Source: Adhaeribacter arboris (GTDB taxonomy: Bacteria; Bacteroidota; Bacteroidia; Cytophagales; Hymenobacteraceae). From it: a stretch of DNA of 64,000 nucleotides. Made by a program: the position numbers and the translations under genes. The stretch spans positions 682,001 through 746,000 of the forward strand of contig NZ_PYFT01000001.1 of assembly GCF_003023845.1 (NCBI RefSeq), given 5' to 3'. Numbering within the stretch: position 1 is the first letter of the stretch; each line of letters opens with the position of its first letter. Shown piece after piece: positions 24,672 to 33,762 of this stretch. The notes beneath the pieces are model-generated. The model was not told where the DNA came from. It was given only the letters and a program-made list of their open reading frames with translations, and did no database searches.

Positions 24672-24718
24672 TTTAAAGCCAAAGAGCGTAGCTACTAGCT
24701 ACGCTCTTTGGCTTTAAA
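24672..24718. terminator. perfect 47-bp palindrome between convergent genes, bidirectional terminator
   Basis: Two 23-bp arms (beginning TTTAAAGCCAAAGAGCG) are perfectly complementary around one central base. It lies between the convergent ends of the cytochrome c gene (24647) and the sugar symporter gene (24735). The AT-rich outer ends give T-runs in both directions, so a two-way terminator is the simplest reading. Confidence 0.75.
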
Positions 24719-24734
24719 GCTAAGATTAGAAATC

Positions 24735-26366
24735 TTACCAGAAAATAGTATATAATGCGGCGATAATCCCGAAAATAATAACTGCTCCCACCGCAAAACC
24801 TGTCGAAGTTTTAAACATAGAAGCATCAATGGCCAAACCTTTGGGGTTATTCTTGCTTTTCGGATCAAATAAAGTAATAATCACCATTAAGGCTACCAAT
24901 ATCAAAAACACAATTCCCATACGATCGATAAAGGGAATTTCGGGGAATTGAAATTTTAAAAAGGTAGATAAAGGTATGGTTAAAACCGCAGCTACTAAAG
25001 CGGCGGGTGCCGTGGTACGTTTCCAGAAAAAGCCTAAGGCAAAAATAGCAAATACGCCCGGCGAAATAAAGCCGGTATACTCCTGAATATACTGGAAAGC
25101 CTGGTCAAGATTACGTAAAACCGGCGCTACGAAAAGAGCAATTATAAAAGCCGCCACCACTACTAATTTGCCAAATGTAACCAATCGTTGCTCCGAGGCA
25201 TTCCGGTTAAAAAATTTCCGGTAAATATCCAGGGTAAAAATGGTAGATATACTATTGGCTTTACCCGCTAACGAAGCCACAATGGCCGCGGTTAGCGCCG
25301 CAAAAGACAAACCTTTTAAGCCGGTTGGCAGCAGATTGAGTAAAACCGGGTAAGCGTGGTCCGGAATAACGTTACCGGCCTCGTTTGCCATTTCGGTCTG
25401 AAACTGGCCATTTTTGAAAAGCACGTATGCGGCTATACCCGGTAAAACCACAATAACCGGCATCATTAATTTTAGAAAAGCGGCAAATAATAAACCACTG
25501 CGGGCTGTTTTTAAATCGGCGCCTAAAGCCCGCTGCGTAATATACTGGTTACAACCCCAATAATTCAGGTTGATAATCCACATACCCCCAATTAAAACCG
25601 ATAAACCGGGTAAATCCATATACGCATCGCGGGTACCGCCTTCCCCGTTCGGAATCATTAGCTCGCCTTTTGATAGAATCATACTAAAATGATCGGCGGC
25701 TTCTTTCCGTAAAAAACCTAAACCTTCCCAGGCGCCTCCATCCCCTAAAGTAGTAGCTACCAAATCCAAAGCTAAGTAAGTAGTGGCTAAGCCACCTAGT
25801 ACTAATACAAAAACCTGAATGACATCTGTATAACCAATTACTTTCATGCCGCCAAGGGTAATAAATATGGCGAATATGGCCAAACCATACATGCAGTAAA
25901 AAAAGTCGATACCCGAAACGGTTTGCACGGCCAAAGCGCCCAAATACAAAATAGAAGAAAGGTTCACGAATACATAAACCAACAACCAGAAAACGGCCAT
26001 AATCGTACTTACCGCATCGTTATAACGTTGCGATAAAAACTGCGGCATGGTGTAAATTTTGTTTTTCAGGTAAATAGGAATAAAGAAAATGGCTACTACC
26101 ATTAACGTAGCCGCAGCCATCCATTCGTAAGTAGATATAGCCAGACCCAAAGCAAAGGCAGAACCCGAGGTACCAATAAATTGCTCAGCCGAAATATTGG
26201 ACGCAATCAGCGAAGCGCCAATAGCCCACCAGGTTAAGGATCCCTCCGCCAGAAAATAATCTTTCGAATCGGCCTGGCCGGTTTTATTTTTTCGGTAAAT
26301 CCAATAGCCGTAGCCGGATACAATTATAAAGTACACCAGAAAAACGATGTAGTCAATTGATTTCAT
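24735..26366 (-). CDS. sodium:solute symporter (SSS family), probable xylose/sugar transporter
   Basis: 543 residues with about 14 transmembrane segments. Start MKSIDYIVFLVYFIIVSGYGYWI, then FLAEGSLTWWAIGASLIASNISAEQFIG, a hallmark of the SGLT-like branch including vSGLT, and later GLKGLSFAALTAAIVASLAGKANSISTIFTLDIYRKF. Family knowledge: these carriers import sugars, inositol or sialic acid with sodium. Xylose isomerase and xylulokinase genes lie next on the same strand, which makes xylose the best guess. The 284-bp gap to xylA holds a terminator-like hairpin, so it may be transcribed separately. Confidence 0.85.
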   Translation of the reverse strand: MKSIDYIVFLVYFIIVSGYGYWIYRKNKTGQADSKDYFLAEGSLTWWAIGASLIASNISAEQFIGTSGSAFALGLAISTYEWMAAATLMVVAIFFIPIYLKNKIYTMPQFLSQRYNDAVSTIMAVFWLLVYVFVNLSSILYLGALAVQTVSGIDFFYCMYGLAIFAIFITLGGMKVIGYTDVIQVFVLVLGGLATTYLALDLVATTLGDGGAWEGLGFLRKEAADHFSMILSKGELMIPNGEGGTRDAYMDLPGLSVLIGGMWIINLNYWGCNQYITQRALGADLKTARSGLLFAAFLKLMMPVIVVLPGIAAYVLFKNGQFQTEMANEAGNVIPDHAYPVLLNLLPTGLKGLSFAALTAAIVASLAGKANSISTIFTLDIYRKFFNRNASEQRLVTFGKLVVVAAFIIALFVAPVLRNLDQAFQYIQEYTGFISPGVFAIFALGFFWKRTTAPAALVAAVLTIPLSTFLKFQFPEIPFIDRMGIVFLILVALMVIITLFDPKSKNNPKGLAIDASMFKTSTGFAVGAVIIFGIIAALYTIFW

Positions 26367-26592
26367 AGGATGGTGAAAGTGTGGAAGTATGAATTTGTTG
26401 CGGCTTAAAGATAATTTTAAATTAAAACTATGTCTATTTACTGACCGATATTTTTATATAAAAAACTTAAAAAATTGAAAAATTAAGTGCCTTAGTTACA
26501 AACAGCAATTATTCTAATCTGTAATTTTAAGCAAGCTAGAATTCTTTATTTAAACCATTTTGCGGGCTTTTATTAAAATTTAGTAATAAATA

Positions 26593-26622
26593 AACCCGGT
26601 AAGTAAAAAAGCTCACCGGGTT
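26593..26622 (-). terminator. hairpin downstream of xylA
   Basis: AACCCGGT and ACCGGGTT form 8-bp arms around an A-rich 14-base loop; the sequence beyond in the minus direction is AT-rich. It lies 28 bp after the xylA stop. Confidence 0.55.
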
Positions 26623-26650
26623 AACTTTAAATATTAAAATTTTACTAATT

Positions 26651-27985
26651 TTAGATATACTGATTTATCAGGTTTTCGAATAATTCTTGCTTACCGCTAA
26701 TTTGCTTCGGTTCACCATTTTTAAGCGCTAATTCGCGCAACTCTTCCAGGGTAAGCTGGCCTTGTTCAAAACGCTGTCCATCGCCGCTATCAAACGAGGC
26801 GTACCGGTTTTGGCGCAATTTCTTATAATCCGATTTCTGCAGAATGTTATCCGCAATTGTTAAAGCGCGGGCAAAAGCATCAATGCCGCCAACGTGCGCT
26901 AAAAATAAATCTTCCAAGTCGGTGGAGTTGCGGCGCAGTTTGGCGTCGAAGTTAACGCCGCCATTACCTAGTCCACCGGCTTCCAAAATTACCAGCATGG
27001 CTTCCGTTAATTCATACAAATCTACCGGGAATTGGTCGGTATCCCAGCCGTTCTGGTAATCGCCGCGGTTCGCATCAATGCTACCCAATAAGCCGGCATC
27101 GACGGCTATTTGCAATTCGTGGGCGAAAGTATGCTGGGCCAGCGTAGCGTGATTAGTTTCCAGATTTAATTTAAAATCGTTTTGTAAATCAAACTTGTTT
27201 AAGAAGCCAATTACGGTAGCGGCATCAAAATCGTACTGGTGCTTGCTTGGTTCCATCGGTTTCGGCTCAATCAGGAAGGTACCGGTAAAACCCGCTTTGC
27301 GGCCGTAGTCGCGGGCCATGGCCAGGAAACGACCCATATGCTCGATTTCGCGCTTGGTATTGGTATTAAGCAAAGACATGTATCCTTCCCGGCCTCCCCA
27401 GAATACGTAATTTTGCCCGCCTAAAGCAATAGTAGCATCAATGGCGCCTTTTACTTGAGCCGCCGCGTAGGTTAATACGTTAAAATCGGGGTTAGTGGCC
27501 GCCCCGTTCATGTAGCGCGGGTGCGAAAACAAATTGGCGGTACCCCACAGTAAGTTAATGCCGGTTTCTTTTTGCTTTTCCTTGGCGTAATCCACCATGG
27601 TTTGCAAGTTGCGCTCTGATTCGGCAATAGATTTGCCTTCGGCGACAATATCAAAGTCGTGAAAGCAATAATAGCTCAAACCTAACTTAGAAGTAAACTC
27701 AAAAGCGGCATCCATTTTTTCTTTGGCGCAGGTAATGGCATCGGAACTCGTTGACCACGGAAATTCCCGCGTGCCCGGCCCAAATGGATCACCGCCGGTG
27801 CCCGTAAAAGAATGCCAGTAAGCTACCGAAAACTTGAAGTAATCTTTCATGGGTTTACCGGCTACCACTTTGTTTTCGTCGTAATATTTAAACGCCAAAG
27901 GGTTCGTTGATTCTTTGCCTTCGTAAGCAATTTGGGAAATATTCGGAAAGTATTCTTTCGCTCCTGTTACTACTTTAACTGCCAT
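26651..27985 (-). CDS. xylA: xylose isomerase
   Basis: 444 residues, the length of class II xylose isomerases. Visible signatures: [14 protein letters not shown] with the catalytic His region, [28 protein letters not shown] with a metal Glu region, [36 protein letters not shown] and [20 protein letters not shown], which carry the metal-binding Glu, His and Asp residues. It converts D-xylose to D-xylulose in the cytoplasm. The gene lies between the symporter and xylB and points the same way as both, giving a complete entry route to the pentose phosphate pathway. Confidence 0.96.
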   Translation of the reverse strand: MAVKVVTGAKEYFPNISQIAYEGKESTNPLAFKYYDENKVVAGKPMKDYFKFSVAYWHSFTGTGGDPFGPGTREFPWSTSSDAITCAKEKMDAAFEFTSKLGLSYYCFHDFDIVAEGKSIAESERNLQTMVDYAKEKQKETGINLLWGTANLFSHPRYMNGAATNPDFNVLTYAAAQVKGAIDATIALGGQNYVFWGGREGYMSLLNTNTKREIEHMGRFLAMARDYGRKAGFTGTFLIEPKPMEPSKHQYDFDAATVIGFLNKFDLQNDFKLNLETNHATLAQHTFAHELQIAVDAGLLGSIDANRGDYQNGWDTDQFPVDLYELTEAMLVILEAGGLGNGGVNFDAKLRRNSTDLEDLFLAHVGGIDAFARALTIADNILQKSDYKKLRQNRYASFDSGDGQRFEQGQLTLEELRELALKNGEPKQISGKQELFENLINQYI

Positions 27986-28127
27986 ATTTTTTGCTTGGGT
28001 TTAGTTTTAGAATTTTACTAATTAAATATCAATTGGAATGAACTCCTTCATAAAAAAGAGTTGGGGTTTTGAATTATACGCAGGCTACTAGTTGTGGCGC
28101 CCGGCTAATCCCACAATAATTTAAATT

Positions 28128-29642
28128 TTAAGCGGAAAAGCGGTTTAATTGTACCTGCAATTCGGCTAACCAATCCTGGTAAATAGCTTCGTATTGTTCT
28201 TGTAATTGCGTTTCGGGTTCTACGGCCCGGGTGCGGCGTAAACCCACAAATGCCTGCGAGTAATCAGCGTAAATTCCGGCTCCAACGCCTGCCCCGCGAG
28301 CAGCTCCTTGCGAACCATCGGTATTATACAGTTCCACTACCGTATTGGTGACGGTAGCAAAGGTTTGGGCGAACAAAGGACTTAAAAACATATTTGCGTC
28401 GCCGGCTTTCACCGTGCGGGCGTTTATCTGCAGACCTTTCATAATATCAAAACCGTAGCGCAGGGCAAAGATAATTCCTTCCTGGGCCGCCCGCGCCAAA
28501 TGAGCCGGCGTATGTTGATTAAAGGACAAACCGGCAATATGCGCGCCTACTTGTTGATTTTTTAGAAACCGTTCCGCCCCGTTACCAAAAGGCAAGATAA
28601 GTAAACCTTCTGCGCCGGGCGCCACGCTTTGCGCCAGATCGTTGATTTCTTCGTAGGTATAGCTGGCGTTGTTTTTTTCGGAAGTAAATACCGTTTTTCG
28701 TAGCCACGAATTTAAAATGCCCGTGCCGTTTACGCACAGCAAGGTACCCGTAGACGGTTGTTCCGGCGTATGATTGACGTGCAAAAAAGTATTTACCCGC
28801 GATTCGGGGTCGTACGTAAATTGGTTATTAACCCCGTAAATAACGCCGGAAGTACCCGCGGTGGCGGCTATTTCGCCGGGATGCAGTACATTTAAGGAAA
28901 AAGCATTATTCGGTTGGTCACCGGCCCGGTAAGCAATAGGTGTTCCCGCAGCTAAACCTAATTCTTCCGCCGCTGGTGCCGATACTTCGGCTTGTAAACC
29001 AAAACTGGGCACAATTTCCGGAATAAGTTCGGCCGGAATACCGTAATGATCGAGCAAGTCGAAAGCGGGGGCGTTTTCTTTGAAGTTCCACAAAATACCT
29101 TCCGATAAACCGGAGGCCGTGGTCTGAATCTTACCAGAAAGTTTCATGGCAATAAAATCGCCGGGCAGCATAAACTTGTGAACGCGGCGGAAAATTTCCG
29201 GTTCGTTTTCTTTTACCCATTTCAGTTTAGAAGCCGTGAAATTCCCCGGTGAATTTAAATAGCAGGATAAGCAAGTTTCCGGGCCAATAGCGCGAAAAGC
29301 TTTGTCACCCAACGAAACCGCCCGGCTATCGCACCAGATAATAGAAGGCCGCAGTACTTCCTGGTTTTCGTCGACAACTACTAAACCGTGCATTTGGTAA
29401 GCAATGCCAATCGCTTTTATGTCTGCTACTTGAATCCGGCCTTCCCGGATAACCCGGTGCGTTACCTCTCGCAGGTAATACCACCAACGTTCGGGATCTT
29501 GTTCGGCCCAGCCTTCCTGCTTTACCATCATGCCCATTTCCTGCGCCGGCGCAAAAGCCGAAAGTAAAACTACTCCGGTGGCGGCATCTATTAAAGTAGC
29601 TTTTACCGAAGAGGAGCCAATATCATATCCTAATAAATACAT
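28128..29642 (-). CDS. xylB: xylulokinase (FGGY family)
   Basis: 504 residues. N-terminal FGGY/actin-like phosphate loop YLLGYDIGSSSVKATLID, then IGIAYQMHGLVVVDENQEVL and IIWCDSRA, typical of xylulokinases. C-terminal FGGY motifs include GTSGVIYG, LPFGNGAERFLKNQQVGAHI and KAGDANMFLSPLFAQTFATV. The gene is 142 bp upstream of xylA, same strand. Phosphorylates D-xylulose to xylulose 5-phosphate. Likely controlled by the Nudix-type regulator that diverges from it at 30024. Confidence 0.94.
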   Translation of the reverse strand: MYLLGYDIGSSSVKATLIDAATGVVLLSAFAPAQEMGMMVKQEGWAEQDPERWWYYLREVTHRVIREGRIQVADIKAIGIAYQMHGLVVVDENQEVLRPSIIWCDSRAVSLGDKAFRAIGPETCLSCYLNSPGNFTASKLKWVKENEPEIFRRVHKFMLPGDFIAMKLSGKIQTTASGLSEGILWNFKENAPAFDLLDHYGIPAELIPEIVPSFGLQAEVSAPAAEELGLAAGTPIAYRAGDQPNNAFSLNVLHPGEIAATAGTSGVIYGVNNQFTYDPESRVNTFLHVNHTPEQPSTGTLLCVNGTGILNSWLRKTVFTSEKNNASYTYEEINDLAQSVAPGAEGLLILPFGNGAERFLKNQQVGAHIAGLSFNQHTPAHLARAAQEGIIFALRYGFDIMKGLQINARTVKAGDANMFLSPLFAQTFATVTNTVVELYNTDGSQGAARGAGVGAGIYADYSQAFVGLRRTRAVEPETQLQEQYEAIYQDWLAELQVQLNRFSA

Positions 29643-30023
29643 CGTGCTTTTATATCCGAATGAACTATTTTTTAGTAACGTGCCGCAATTGGTTCCGGAA
29701 GAGTAAACCTTGCAGCCTTTTAATAACTGGGTGAATTATTAATTTATAATGGAATAAAAAGGCTTCAAACTTATTTATAAAAATTCATTATTAATAATTC
29801 GTTTATAGCAATTATATTACAAATTAAATAAGAAGCACACTTATTGTAAAAGTTACAATATTAAAATATTATTCTTAGCAAACCAATTTAAAAGTAGTTA
29901 TTTTAGCTTGTTAAAGCGATTAAGTTTTAAATTAATATCGGAAGGAGAAAGTGTTTTAATAATTTGGGGGCGTAAACATTTTCTTTTTTACCGTGTTATG
30001 GCTAATTATTACAGGATAGATTT
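29643..30023. promoter_or_regulatory. divergent regulatory region between xylB and the Nudix regulator
   Basis: 381 bp, very AT-rich. On the minus strand a Bacteroidota-type -7 box (TAnnTTTG, read as TAAGTTTG) lies at 29766-29773, a weak promoter candidate for xylB; no good -33 partner was seen. A perfect palindrome is annotated separately at 29843. Confidence 0.45.
29843..29859. promoter_or_regulatory. operator-like palindrome ATTGTAA-n3-TTACAAT
   Basis: Perfect 7-bp arms around a 3-base spacer, centred between two divergent genes, xylB and a Nudix-fold regulator. Size and symmetry fit the site of a dimeric winged-helix regulator. An adjacent AATATT-AAATATT symmetry extends it. Binding is inferred only. 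Confidence 0.5.
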
Positions 30024-30743
30024 ATGGTTCAAACTAAATTTGCCGGTTCTATTTTAAATTTTAAACCCGAAGATATTATTCCCGCCGTATCCACGGACTG
30101 CATTATATTTGGTTTAGACGATGGCAAACTAAAAGTACTCCTCCTAAAACGTAACATCGAACCTTCCTTGGGCTTATGGGCCTTGCCGGGCGGCTTTGTC
30201 CTGAACTTTGAAGAACTGGAAATGTCAGCGAAGCGCACCTTGCACGATACCACCGGCATGACGAATGTTTTTATGGAGCAAGTACAAGCTTTTGGACAAG
30301 TAGACCGCTTTCCCTGGCGACGGGTAATTACCATAGCCTTCTACGCCCTCATAAAATACCGCACCGACGATCTAAGGGCCGGGCCGGACGCTAGTGATAT
30401 TCATTGGTTCGATATTTCGGATTTGCCGGAATTGGTTTTTGACCATAAACACATCTTAAATGTTACCTTGCAGCACTTGCAAAGTAAGGTGCGGAGCGAA
30501 CCCATTGGTTTTGAACTATTACCGCCTAAATTTACTTTAACGCAGTTGCAGGAATTATACGAAGCCGTTTTACGCACTACTTTTGATACCCGCAACTTCC
30601 GCAAAAAACTGCTCAAGATGAATTTGCTCGAACAATTAAACGAAACCCAAACGGGAGTAGCCCACCGGGCGGCCCGCTTGTACCGCTTTAATCCGGGTAT
30701 TTATCAGAAATTGAAAGAAAAAGGCTTTACTTTTGAATTGTAG
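30024..30743 (+). CDS. Nudix-domain transcriptional regulator (NrtR/AraR-like), probable xylose regulator
   Basis: 239 residues. The N-terminal Nudix fold is clear (TDCIIFGLDDGKLKVLLLKRN, GLWALPGGFVLNFEELEMSA), but the Nudix box GX5EX7REUXEEXGU is degraded: RTLHDTTGM replaces RExxEExGU, so three catalytic acids are lost or weakened and hydrolysis is unlikely. The C-terminal 80 residues (LTQLQELYEAVLRTTFDTRNFRKKLLKM, then AARLYRFNP) form the winged helix seen in NrtR-type regulators. Family knowledge: Bacteroidota use such proteins, for example AraR of B. thetaiotaomicron, to control pentose genes. Divergent placement from xylB supports xylose control. Confidence 0.85.
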   Translation: MVQTKFAGSILNFKPEDIIPAVSTDCIIFGLDDGKLKVLLLKRNIEPSLGLWALPGGFVLNFEELEMSAKRTLHDTTGMTNVFMEQVQAFGQVDRFPWRRVITIAFYALIKYRTDDLRAGPDASDIHWFDISDLPELVFDHKHILNVTLQHLQSKVRSEPIGFELLPPKFTLTQLQELYEAVLRTTFDTRNFRKKLLKMNLLEQLNETQTGVAHRAARLYRFNPGIYQKLKEKGFTFEL

Positions 30744-30791
30744 AATATAGGTTAGTGGCCATTTTTCGTTTATAAGGAAAATAAAACTTTC

Positions 30792-31568
30792 ATGAAGAAC
30801 CGAGCGAACCTGCTGATTCCCTTTTTCTGCTTGGTTTTTGTTTCCCCCACCGCTTTATGGGCGCAAGATGTTGAAATTCCTAGTTCGGAGTTAATTATCA
30901 AGCAGACTAAAAATCAAAAACTATTAACGAAAATAGGTCTTAATATTGGTGCTGGAACCTCCGACATGAAGCTGAACCAGTTAAATAAACGGCTGGCTGA
31001 TATGAATATTGGTTGGCTTGATCCAACGCTTTCCATAGTTAATACAAGTATCTATGCCGAGATTAAGAAAGTGATAGGCATTTCTATAGATTTTGGAGTA
31101 GGTATTTCGCAGGATGGCAAGCTCAACCGGCTAAATTCGTATTTAAGTTTTACTACATTCTCTTTCGGACCAAGTATTTATGTGCCGTTATATCGCTCGA
31201 ACCGGATTTTCCTGTGGGCTACCGGTGGGGTACGTTCCGTAGACATGACCTTAAAATACAATGCTATCCGGAATAATGCCGTTAATTTTAATTCGCTTTT
31301 AAGTAATCCGGGAGCCAATAGTAACAGCTTTCATGTAACTAGTGGTTTAAATCAAAATGCGCAATTTGGGGGAAGGTTTCAGTTCCGGTTAGAAAAAGGT
31401 TACCAGGAAAAATCCCCGGATTTCCGGCTGGGCCTGGATGCCGGTTATGCTTATTGCTATCGTTTTTATCCCTGGCACGAAACGGGAAGTAATGCGCCCA
31501 TTGTTAATATGCCGGAGGTAAAGCCGGATAACTTTTATTTTAATTTAAATTTTTCGGGGTACTTTTAG
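30792..31568 (+). CDS. outer-membrane beta-barrel-like protein, unknown function
   Basis: 258 residues with signal peptide (LLIPFFCLVFVSPTALWAQD, cleavage after about residue 25). The body alternates amphipathic strands (TKIGLNIGAGTSDMKLN, GISIDFGVGIS, TFSFGPSIYVPLYRS, RFQFRLEKGYQ) and ends in an aromatic residue (YFNLNFSGYF), the usual signal of an outer-membrane barrel. No family recognised beyond that. It lies 48 bp after the Nudix regulator and 26 bp before the response regulator, so it may be co-transcribed with the two-component genes. Confidence 0.6.
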   Translation: MKNRANLLIPFFCLVFVSPTALWAQDVEIPSSELIIKQTKNQKLLTKIGLNIGAGTSDMKLNQLNKRLADMNIGWLDPTLSIVNTSIYAEIKKVIGISIDFGVGISQDGKLNRLNSYLSFTTFSFGPSIYVPLYRSNRIFLWATGGVRSVDMTLKYNAIRNNAVNFNSLLSNPGANSNSFHVTSGLNQNAQFGGRFQFRLEKGYQEKSPDFRLGLDAGYAYCYRFYPWHETGSNAPIVNMPEVKPDNFYFNLNFSGYF

Positions 31569-31594
31569 CGAATGAAACAGTAGATCTAATTTGC

Positions 31595-32269
31595 ATGAAA
31601 ATACTCCTGGTGGAAGACGAACCCAAAGTAGCTTCTTTTATAAAAAAAGGTTTAGAAGAGCAATCTTATGATGTAGAACAAGCCTATGACGGTTTTTTTG
31701 GAAAACGGCTGGCGCTGGAAAAAGAATACGATTTAATAATTCTAGATGTTATTTTGCCCCAATTAAACGGCCTGGAAGTTTGTAAAGCAATCCGGCAGCA
31801 CAACAGTTCAGTGGCAATTTTAATGTTAACCGCCTTAGGCAATACCACCGATAAAATTGAAGGTTTAGATGCCGGGGCCGACGATTACTTAGTTAAACCT
31901 TTCGAATTTCAGGAATTACTCGCCCGCATTCGGGCTCTTACCCGCCGTAAGAATGATTTACCCAGCGGCGAAATTTTACGCATTGCCGATCTGGAATTAG
32001 ATATGGCGCGCAAAACCGTTACCCGCAACAACCAGCCCATTACGCTCACCGCCCGGGAATTTGCCTTGCTCTCATATTTGCTGCGCAACAAAGGCCGGGT
32101 AGTATCGCGGGTAGATATTATCGAAAATGTTTGGGAAACATCTTTCGATACCGGCAGCAACGTTATTGATGTATACATCAACTTTTTGCGTAAAAAAGTA
32201 GATAAAGATCATTCGGTTAAATTAATTCATACCTTGGTAGGAATGGGTTACGTGATAAAAGAAGCCTGA
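31595..32269 (+). CDS. OmpR-family response regulator
   Basis: 224 residues. Receiver domain with acidic pocket VEDEP (7-10) and phospho-acceptor Asp51 in LIILDVILPQLNG, switch Thr in LMLTALG and Lys in YLVKPFEF. Winged-helix DNA-binding domain from about residue 125 (ITLTAREFALLSYLLRNKGRVVSR, ending GMGYVIKE). It starts 26 bp after the barrel gene and is followed 5 bp later by its kinase. The signal is unknown; the architecture is like CusR/RprY-type regulators. Confidence 0.93.
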   Translation: MKILLVEDEPKVASFIKKGLEEQSYDVEQAYDGFFGKRLALEKEYDLIILDVILPQLNGLEVCKAIRQHNSSVAILMLTALGNTTDKIEGLDAGADDYLVKPFEFQELLARIRALTRRKNDLPSGEILRIADLELDMARKTVTRNNQPITLTAREFALLSYLLRNKGRVVSRVDIIENVWETSFDTGSNVIDVYINFLRKKVDKDHSVKLIHTLVGMGYVIKEA

Positions 32270-32274
32270 TTTCC

Positions 32275-33651
32275 ATGACTATCCGCTCGAAATTAACGCT
32301 TCAATTCGCGGTTATATTTTCGTTTATTCTTATTCTCTTTTCGGTTTTTATTTACGTGTTTGTGTCGCTTTACCAGGAAAGAGATTTTCAGCAAAACTTA
32401 AAAAACCGGGCCAATATTGTCGCGCACGTTTACCTCGACGCCAACCAGGTAAGTCAGGAAACATACCGGAAAATTTTGCGGCAGTATAACCAATCTTTGC
32501 CTTACGAAATTGTAAACGTTTATGATAACACCGGTAAACTGGTTTTCCAGGAAGGAGAGGGTAGGTTACCGGTAAGCAAAGAAATACTCTCAGCTTTGCA
32601 GCAAAATATCGAAGTCATGCAGCTGGTGCAGGGAAGGCAATTAGTGGGGGTGCCGTACTTCGACGCGAAAAATAAAAAAAAATACCTGGTAATTGCTTCT
32701 TCCATTGATGCCAATAGCCGGCAGCAGTTGCGCGAGTTGCGGCTTATTTTATCTTTTGGCTGTTTAATAGCCGTGGTTATTGTTTTAGCGGCGGGTTGGG
32801 TATTTGCCCGGCAGGCTTTGCGGCCCATCACCAAAGTAGTACAGGAAGTTGAGAAAATCAGCGCCTCGGATTTGCATTTAAGATTAACCGATTCGGTGGG
32901 TAAAGACGAGTTATCGCATTTGGCGCATACGTTTAATAAAATGCTCGACCGGCTGGAGCAAGCTTTCGCCATGCAAAAAACGTTTATTTCCAACGCTTCG
33001 CACGAACTTCGTACCCCGCTTACCGCCATGATCGGAGAGTTGGAAGTTGCCTTAATGAAGCCCCGCGCCGCCCACGAATACGAGCGGGTATTGCACGCTA
33101 CCCTCAACGAAGCCAAGCTTTTAACGCAGCTTTCTAATGGGTTATTACAAATTGCGCAGGCCAGCTTTGATATCTCTAAAATAGAATTAAAAAAAGTCCG
33201 GTTCGATGAAGTGGTTTTTTTGGCGAGTGAGGAAGTAAAAAAACGCCACCGCCAGGCTAAAATTGATATTAATTTTGAAAACCTACCCGAAGACGAAAGT
33301 AAATTATTTTGTAAAGCGAACGAATCATTGTTGTTAATTGCCTTCATCAACGTTTTTGAAAATGCCTGTAAATTTTCGCCACCGGAAGGATTAATATCGG
33401 CCACTATACATGTTACCCCGGCGCAATTACAATTGCGGGTGCAGGATAGGGGAGTCGGGATTAAAAATGAAGATTTGCAGCATGTTTTCGTTCCTTTTTT
33501 CCGGGCCGATAATGTCCGGGATATCTCGGGCCACGGTATTGGTTTGCCACTCGCCGAAAAAATTATCAAATTGCACCAAGGTACCATTCAAATTAATTCG
33601 GCGCTTCACGTCGGTACCGAAGTTTTAATTTCACTTCCCGCAGCATTTTAA
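32275..33651 (+). CDS. sensor histidine kinase
   Basis: 458 residues. Two transmembrane segments (about 11-32 and 157-178) border a periplasmic sensor of about 120 residues. HAMP region follows (ALRPITKVVQEVEKISASDL), then the H-box with phospho-His243 in FISNASHELRTPLTAM, and the ATPase domain with N-box (FINVFENACKFSP), G1 (VQDRGVGIKNED) and G2 (ISGHGIGLPLAEKII). Typical EnvZ/CusS-like layout. Adjacent to and presumably partner of the upstream response regulator. An A9 run in the coding region is read through without disruption. Confidence 0.93.
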   Translation: MTIRSKLTLQFAVIFSFILILFSVFIYVFVSLYQERDFQQNLKNRANIVAHVYLDANQVSQETYRKILRQYNQSLPYEIVNVYDNTGKLVFQEGEGRLPVSKEILSALQQNIEVMQLVQGRQLVGVPYFDAKNKKKYLVIASSIDANSRQQLRELRLILSFGCLIAVVIVLAAGWVFARQALRPITKVVQEVEKISASDLHLRLTDSVGKDELSHLAHTFNKMLDRLEQAFAMQKTFISNASHELRTPLTAMIGELEVALMKPRAAHEYERVLHATLNEAKLLTQLSNGLLQIAQASFDISKIELKKVRFDEVVFLASEEVKKRHRQAKIDINFENLPEDESKLFCKANESLLLIAFINVFENACKFSPPEGLISATIHVTPAQLQLRVQDRGVGIKNEDLQHVFVPFFRADNVRDISGHGIGLPLAEKIIKLHQGTIQINSALHVGTEVLISLPAAF

Positions 33652-33762
33652 TCTTATTTTAATGTGCCTTTAATGTCTTATTAATCTTGCCGGAATAAGT
33701 TTGTAAAGTGATAAAAGCTTAAACAGCTAAATTCTTTATAAAAATAGACGTAGAAATTCGGC

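Noticed and set aside
32520-33587. 355-codon open frame antisense to the histidine kinase gene
   Set aside because: Ser/Cys/Thr-rich composition typical of a reverse-strand shadow; the plus-strand kinase has all catalytic motifs.
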